A stretch of DNA of 64,000 bases from positions 1 to 64,000 of the forward strand of contig JAPKXY010000040.1 in the NCBI GenBank assembly GCA_026394605.1. The letters run 5' to 3'. The DNA is from Methanoregula sp. Lineage in GTDB: Archaea; Halobacteriota; Methanomicrobia; Methanomicrobiales; Methanospirillaceae. The notes under the pieces were generated by a model. The model was not told where the DNA came from. It did no database searches and saw only the letters and a list, made by a program, of their open reading frames with translations. Position numbers and translations under genes: made by a program. Within the stretch, counting starts at the first letter, position 1, and the number at the start of each line of letters is the position of its first letter. Below, piece by piece: positions 60,232-64,000 of this stretch.

Positions 60232-61884
60232 TTATTCCTGTACAGTTGACCGCACGGAAAGAAAGACCGGTCCCCGCACATCCACTTTCTTTTTGGTATC
60301 GGTGACTGCCCGCATCGCGTACTCCCCGATCTTTAAGTTGATGTCGCTGGGGAGTTTTGCCATCTTGACCTGCACCAGTGTGGATTTTTTACACCGTGCC
60401 GCTGCTTCGATACGGGTAGCAGCGAGTGCTGCAACCGCGTCAAGGTACGTGATGCCGGTATACACCCCTTCTGTCCGCACCGCCTTCCATTTCTCAGTGT
60501 CCGGCACGCCCAAAATTGAGCCGTCGTGGACAAAGATCCCGTTGGCACACGCCGGGCCGCAGAGCTTTGCGTTTGACTCGGGCTCCTCGACGCAAACCTT
60601 CACCTTCGTACCATCGAGCATGCCCTCCCATGCATCAAACGAGCATGGCCCCTGGGCGGTTGCATTCGCTGCGGCAGTGCGGGCAATTGCAGCAGCAAGC
60701 ATCTTTCCTTCCGGTGAGACCGGTTCCTCGCGGAGATGGACGGCGCGGGCGATCTTCGTGTCCGGCACCGGGCGGGGGAAGAACTGCGGGTATGCGAGCT
60801 GCCTGACATCGTTTGCATTATACGCGATCATCGCGAGCCTTTCTACCCCGAGCCCGAGGTTCATGACCGGAACGCCAATACCATACTCCGCGAGCGCTGA
60901 CGGGGAGTACATGCCAAACGTCGCAACCTCCACCCAGCCGTGCACCGGGTGGCGTGCATAGACTTCGGTTTGGGAGTCCGGCATGTAGTACTTTGACCGT
61001 TTCTCATCCGGCTGGAACCTGAAATTGGTATACCCGAATGCGGAAAGGAGTGCCTCGCTCACTGCCTTTCCCTCTTCATTGGTGATGTCCTCGCCGGCAA
61101 CAACGCACGATGCGGAGTGGTAGGTCATGAGCCGGGTCGGGCCCTCCGCCTGCTCGCGCCGGAAACAACGGTCAACCGAGAAGAGACTGAGGGGGAGTGG
61201 TGTCCGCTCCCAGAGAGAACCGAGCGAAAGGAACCACCCGCTTGTCATGTGGCTGCGCAGGGTACTGCGCGACGACTCAGGCGTGAGCGCTTTGAACTCC
61301 GGAAAGACCGCATCGAGAATGTGCACGACGAGCGCGTCGTCCACTCCGAGCACCTTCGCGAGCTCAATGGTCAGTTCGTCCCCATCGATCTCGGACTTCT
61401 TGTACGCATGCAGCGTCTCACGCAGGCGCTCCTCATTCTCCTTTGTCATACGCTGGTAGGCGTTGTGCTGGCGCAGGGTGCCGGCAGGGACCGAATCACC
61501 GTGGGCGAGCGGGCTTGTGTGACTCTGCAGGATCTCGTTGATCTCATCAAGCTGCTTTTTTGAAATCCCGACATTCGGGCGCGGGAGCCCCCCGAGATAA
61601 AAGACCCGGTCCAGCACCGCCATCGCCTCGGGGCCGAACTGCCGGTAGATGTCCTGTTCCTCTACAATAACCGGGTTCTCAACCTCATCAAAACCAAGCG
61701 CAAGGTAGGTCTCGCGCAGCCGGTGTATGGTCGCAAAGACCGGGTGTGCCTGCGCCCGCCTGTAACCGAGTCGCGGGTACCGTCCCGCCTGATCAGGCGG
61801 GGTGAGCACCGATGGCCCTTCATGCCATGCCCTCTCAAAATTCTCATGCGCCTTTCTCTTCCAGTCCTCGGGGACAAACCTCAT
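60232..61884 (-). CDS. sepS: O-phosphoseryl-tRNA(Cys) synthetase
   Basis: 550 residues. Class II synthetase motifs: motif 2 region [20 protein letters not shown] and motif 3 [20 protein letters not shown]. The N-terminal [18 protein letters not shown] and [20 protein letters not shown] are specific to SepRS. It charges tRNA-Cys with phosphoserine, later turned to cysteine by SepCysS, the methanogen route to Cys-tRNA. The ATG overlaps the Taw1 stop by four bases. Confidence 0.95.
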   Translation of the reverse strand: MRFVPEDWKRKAHENFERAWHEGPSVLTPPDQAGRYPRLGYRRAQAHPVFATIHRLRETYLALGFDEVENPVIVEEQDIYRQFGPEAMAVLDRVFYLGGLPRPNVGISKKQLDEINEILQSHTSPLAHGDSVPAGTLRQHNAYQRMTKENEERLRETLHAYKKSEIDGDELTIELAKVLGVDDALVVHILDAVFPEFKALTPESSRSTLRSHMTSGWFLSLGSLWERTPLPLSLFSVDRCFRREQAEGPTRLMTYHSASCVVAGEDITNEEGKAVSEALLSAFGYTNFRFQPDEKRSKYYMPDSQTEVYARHPVHGWVEVATFGMYSPSALAEYGIGVPVMNLGLGVERLAMIAYNANDVRQLAYPQFFPRPVPDTKIARAVHLREEPVSPEGKMLAAAIARTAAANATAQGPCSFDAWEGMLDGTKVKVCVEEPESNAKLCGPACANGIFVHDGSILGVPDTEKWKAVRTEGVYTGITYLDAVAALAATRIEAAARCKKSTLVQVKMAKLPSDINLKIGEYAMRAVTDTKKKVDVRGPVFLSVRSTVQE

Positions 61885-62780
61885 GTCACACGCTCCAGGC
61901 AGACCACCCTGCTCAACCGGTTTTCATCGATCACCCGGTAATCACATGCTGCGGCGATCTTTTCCGCAAAGTCGCGCACCTTGTCATGCTCGGGCATATT
62001 CTCTCTTTTTAAACGGTATCTACTGTATCCCAGATACATGTATCCCTTCACTTCAGCAAACGTCGATGCGGAGTCCTGCAGCAGTGCAGCGTATTTTTCC
62101 GGTGCGATGTCGTTTAAACCCTCGACAAGCGTGATTCGCACTGCCGATCGCCGCGTGCCGAGCAGTGAAAGGCTCTCTTTGACCCCCTCCCAGTAATCGC
62201 CAAGGGGGCGGCAGACTGAACGGTAGGTGTCACGATCGGGTGCAGAAAGCGATACGTACATCTGGTACGGGCGGCAGTGTTTGAGCATATCAGGATTTGT
62301 GCCGTTGCTCACCAGAAACGTCGTATACCCTTGTTTGGTGAAGAGATCGATGAGCTCAGGGAGCTGGCTGTAAAGCGTGGGCTCACCGGAGAGGGAGATC
62401 GCCACATGCTTTGGCTCCAGTGCCTCGTGCCACCGTTCGTCGGTCACGGTATTATCAAGGACGGAATTATATCCGGCCAGTGCTTTTTTCTGGAGCTTGT
62501 GCATGCCTGCCAGGATCATTTCGGGAGGGCATTCTTCTTCTTTTACAACTTCGTGCTCAAACGAGCGCCAGCAGAAGCGGCAGCGCTGGTTGCAGCGCAG
62601 GGTGGGAGTCATCTGGACGCAGCGGTGGCTTGCGATTCCGTAGAACTGGTGCTTGTAGCACATATCCCCGCCGGATAGCGCCCGCTTGCACCACATGCAG
62701 GGCTTGAGCGCAGCTGATGACGTTTTTGAAAAAAACTGGTAGCCCTGCTTTTTCAGGGCGTCACATGGTTCGGATGGCAT
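61881..62780 (-). CDS. taw1: 4-demethylwyosine synthase (TYW1/Taw1), radical SAM
   Basis: 299 residues from ATG 62780 (an earlier codon at 62789 is possible). Two Fe-S clusters: the radical-SAM CxxxCxxC in [17 protein letters not shown] and the extra N-terminal cysteines [10 protein letters not shown]...[31 protein letters not shown] and [11 protein letters not shown] follow, as in archaeal Taw1. It makes imG-14 at position 37 of tRNA-Phe. The start overlaps the ArgS stop by 20 bases. Confidence 0.95.
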   Translation of the reverse strand: MPSEPCDALKKQGYQFFSKTSSAALKPCMWCKRALSGGDMCYKHQFYGIASHRCVQMTPTLRCNQRCRFCWRSFEHEVVKEEECPPEMILAGMHKLQKKALAGYNSVLDNTVTDERWHEALEPKHVAISLSGEPTLYSQLPELIDLFTKQGYTTFLVSNGTNPDMLKHCRPYQMYVSLSAPDRDTYRSVCRPLGDYWEGVKESLSLLGTRRSAVRITLVEGLNDIAPEKYAALLQDSASTFAEVKGYMYLGYSRYRLKRENMPEHDKVRDFAEKIAAACDYRVIDENRLSRVVCLERVT

Positions 62781-64000
62781 CGATCCCAAGTGTCTCGAGG
62801 GACTCTTGTAATGTATTCTGCACCGCTTTTACGAGCGTAAGCCGCCGGTTTCTGACCTTTCCCTCGCTTTTTAACACCGGCTCGAAATGGTAGAACGAGT
62901 TGAAGGTGTCGGCAAGTTCTCGGGCGTAGGTGGCGAGCAGGTGGGGGCGGAGTTCGGCGATGACCTTTTCAATGACTGCCGGGAACTTTGCGACCTGTCT
63001 GGCGAGCGCGATCTCCTGCTCTGTCTCCAGTTCGTACTCCTCAGAAAACGTGCCCGCCTTCTTCAGGATGCTGCAGGCCCTGGCATGGGCGTACTGGATG
63101 TAGGGCCCGCTCTGGCGCTCGAAGTTCAGCGCCTCATTCCAGTCAAATACTGTACTTTTTTCAGGCGACACTTTCACGATATCGTACCGGATCGCTGCGA
63201 GAGCGACCGATTTTGCGATAGCCTTTCGTGCAGTATCATCAAGTTCCGGCCTTCTTACCGTCACTTCATCGTATGCACGCTTCGTCACCTCGGTGATCAG
63301 GTCGTCAGCGGAGACAAACTTGCCTGCACGGGTGCTCATCGAGCCCTCGGGAAGTGAGACGAACTCGAAGTGAACGATCTCCGGTGCCTTTTCACCTAAA
63401 AGTCTGAGGGTGCAGATCAGCTGTCCGCCGATAAGTTTATGGTCGGCGCCGAGCACATCGATGATCCGGTCGAAGTTGGCTGCTTTCCATACATGGTAGG
63501 CGAGGTCACGGGCAGCATAGACCGAGGTGCCGTCACTGCGCCGGATTACGTACTCTTTTTCAAACCCGCACTCCGTGAGGTCAAGCGCGAGTGTGCCCTC
63601 CTCCTTTGCCTGCGGGAGTTTTTTTAACCTCCCGATGACCCGTTTTGTATCCCCGTTCCGGATAAAATCGCTCTCCCAGACAAACCGTTCGTGGGCGACG
63701 TTGAGGTTTTTTAATGTGACCGCAAACCCATCGAGGCATCGGCTCACTTCCTTGCGGAATTTCTTTACCGTCGCCGGATCGCCCGCTTCCACTCGCTGCA
63801 TCAGGTTGTCAACCTGCTGGGTTATGGACGGGTCGTGCTCGAGTTCCCGGTTTGCCGCGATATACACCCGGGCAATGTGGGCGTCCTCTTTCTCACCTTC
63901 ATGCCGGGTGCTGTCCAGGTTGTCAAACCCCCAGATTACTATCGCGATCTGGCGCCCCATGTCGTTGACATAGTACTGCACCTCGAGCCGGAACCCTGCC
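62761..64000 (-). CDS. argS: Arginyl-tRNA synthetase, C-terminal part (runs off the right edge)
   Basis: At least 413 residues of a class I synthetase. YYVNDMGRQIAIVIWGF, DGTSVYAARDLAYHVWKAAN, DRIIDVLGADHKLIGGQLIC and LPEGSMSTRAGKFVSADDLI (the KMSKS-equivalent region of ArgS) are visible, followed by the alpha-helical anticodon-binding domain SGPYIQYAHARACSILKKAG. The N-terminus with the HIGH motif lies outside the window. It is the first of the ArgS-Taw1-SepS minus-strand series. Confidence 0.93.
   Translation of the reverse strand, partial: AGFRLEVQYYVNDMGRQIAIVIWGFDNLDSTRHEGEKEDAHIARVYIAANRELEHDPSITQQVDNLMQRVEAGDPATVKKFRKEVSRCLDGFAVTLKNLNVAHERFVWESDFIRNGDTKRVIGRLKKLPQAKEEGTLALDLTECGFEKEYVIRRSDGTSVYAARDLAYHVWKAANFDRIIDVLGADHKLIGGQLICTLRLLGEKAPEIVHFEFVSLPEGSMSTRAGKFVSADDLITEVTKRAYDEVTVRRPELDDTARKAIAKSVALAAIRYDIVKVSPEKSTVFDWNEALNFERQSGPYIQYAHARACSILKKAGTFSEEYELETEQEIALARQVAKFPAVIEKVIAELRPHLLATYARELADTFNSFYHFEPVLKSEGKVRNRRLTLVKAVQNTLQESLETLGIDAIRTM

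Noticed and set aside
1-64000. CRISPR arrays
   Set aside because: No series of regularly spaced direct repeats with unique spacers was seen; the 21-bp units at 3711-4059 have no spacers.

Overview
The window comes from a methanogenic archaeon, most likely of the Methanomicrobiales (Methanoregula / Methanosphaerula-like); this is inferred from gene content, since no 16S rRNA is present. Evidence includes O-phosphoseryl-tRNA synthetase (SepS), a DUF2098 protein, archaeal phosphoribulokinase, AglB, aIF2-gamma, Rpo7/Spt4, L40e, S24e, S27ae, a Kae1-Bud32 fusion, Taw1/TYW1 and archaeal-style TATA boxes. Composition is GC-rich with AT-rich intergenic tracts.

Layout. 1-5.2 kb is accessory DNA: the 5' part of an MFS exporter, a PemK/MazF-type toxin-antitoxin locus whose toxin gene is split by a 118-bp highly structured insert, a chain of very small overlapping genes, two copies of a block carrying 21-bp tandem repeats, and a small protein gene with a hairpin-rich leader. 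5.2-10.4 kb is a visible tandem duplication: two paralogous secreted cysteine-repeat proteins, a chimeric pseudogene at the duplication joint, and an SpoIIM-like membrane gene with an in-frame amber codon. 10.4-13.9 kb has a methyltransferase, a small membrane-anchored exoprotein and a large secreted M64-like metallopeptidase, with a duplicated 5' region left as a remnant.

14.0-17.7 kb is the most interesting locus: a compact three-gene nitrogenase-like operon (NifD-, NifK- and NifH-like). It keeps all six P-cluster-type cysteines and both Fe-protein cysteines, but has no cofactor-assembly genes nearby and no recognisable cofactor-binding histidine. 17.8-21.1 kb is accessory again: a TPR protein, an orphan HicB, an integrase fragment cut by an AT-richer foreign module, and a solitary PD-(D/E)XK nuclease-like protein. 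21.2-29.5 kb has a Ca2+-type P-ATPase, a thioesterase, a small zinc-ribbon gene, tRNA-Val and tRNA-Gly, HtpX and several membrane or conserved proteins.

29.6-35.6 kb (minus strand) is the conserved archaeal information-processing operon: aIF2-gamma, PIN protein, Rpo7, Spt4, dephospho-CoA kinase, S24e, S27ae, Kae1-Bud32, XTPase, L40e. 35.7-37.5 kb holds NikR, DUF2098 and an HDAC-family protein. 38.0-47.9 kb is a glycan operon that should make UDP-GlcNAc from fructose-6-phosphate (GlmS, GlmM, two GlmU-like enzymes) and feed N-glycosylation (acyltransferase, glycosyltransferase, AglB). 47.9-51.6 kb is SufC-SufB/D, Pcm, a cyclase-family protein and an unknown. 51.7-58.8 kb has an orphan DNA methyltransferase, a transglutaminase-like lipoprotein, a HAD phosphatase, an MrfB/MrfA-like nuclease-helicase pair and an XRE regulator with a membrane protein and a duplicated operator. 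58.9-64 kb holds phosphoribulokinase, then SepS, Taw1 and a partial ArgS.

A structured intergenic repeat occurs in two inverted copies (about 37.6 and 60.1 kb) whose hairpins differ in sequence but keep pairing. All calls come from reading the sequence and translations; no database search was run.
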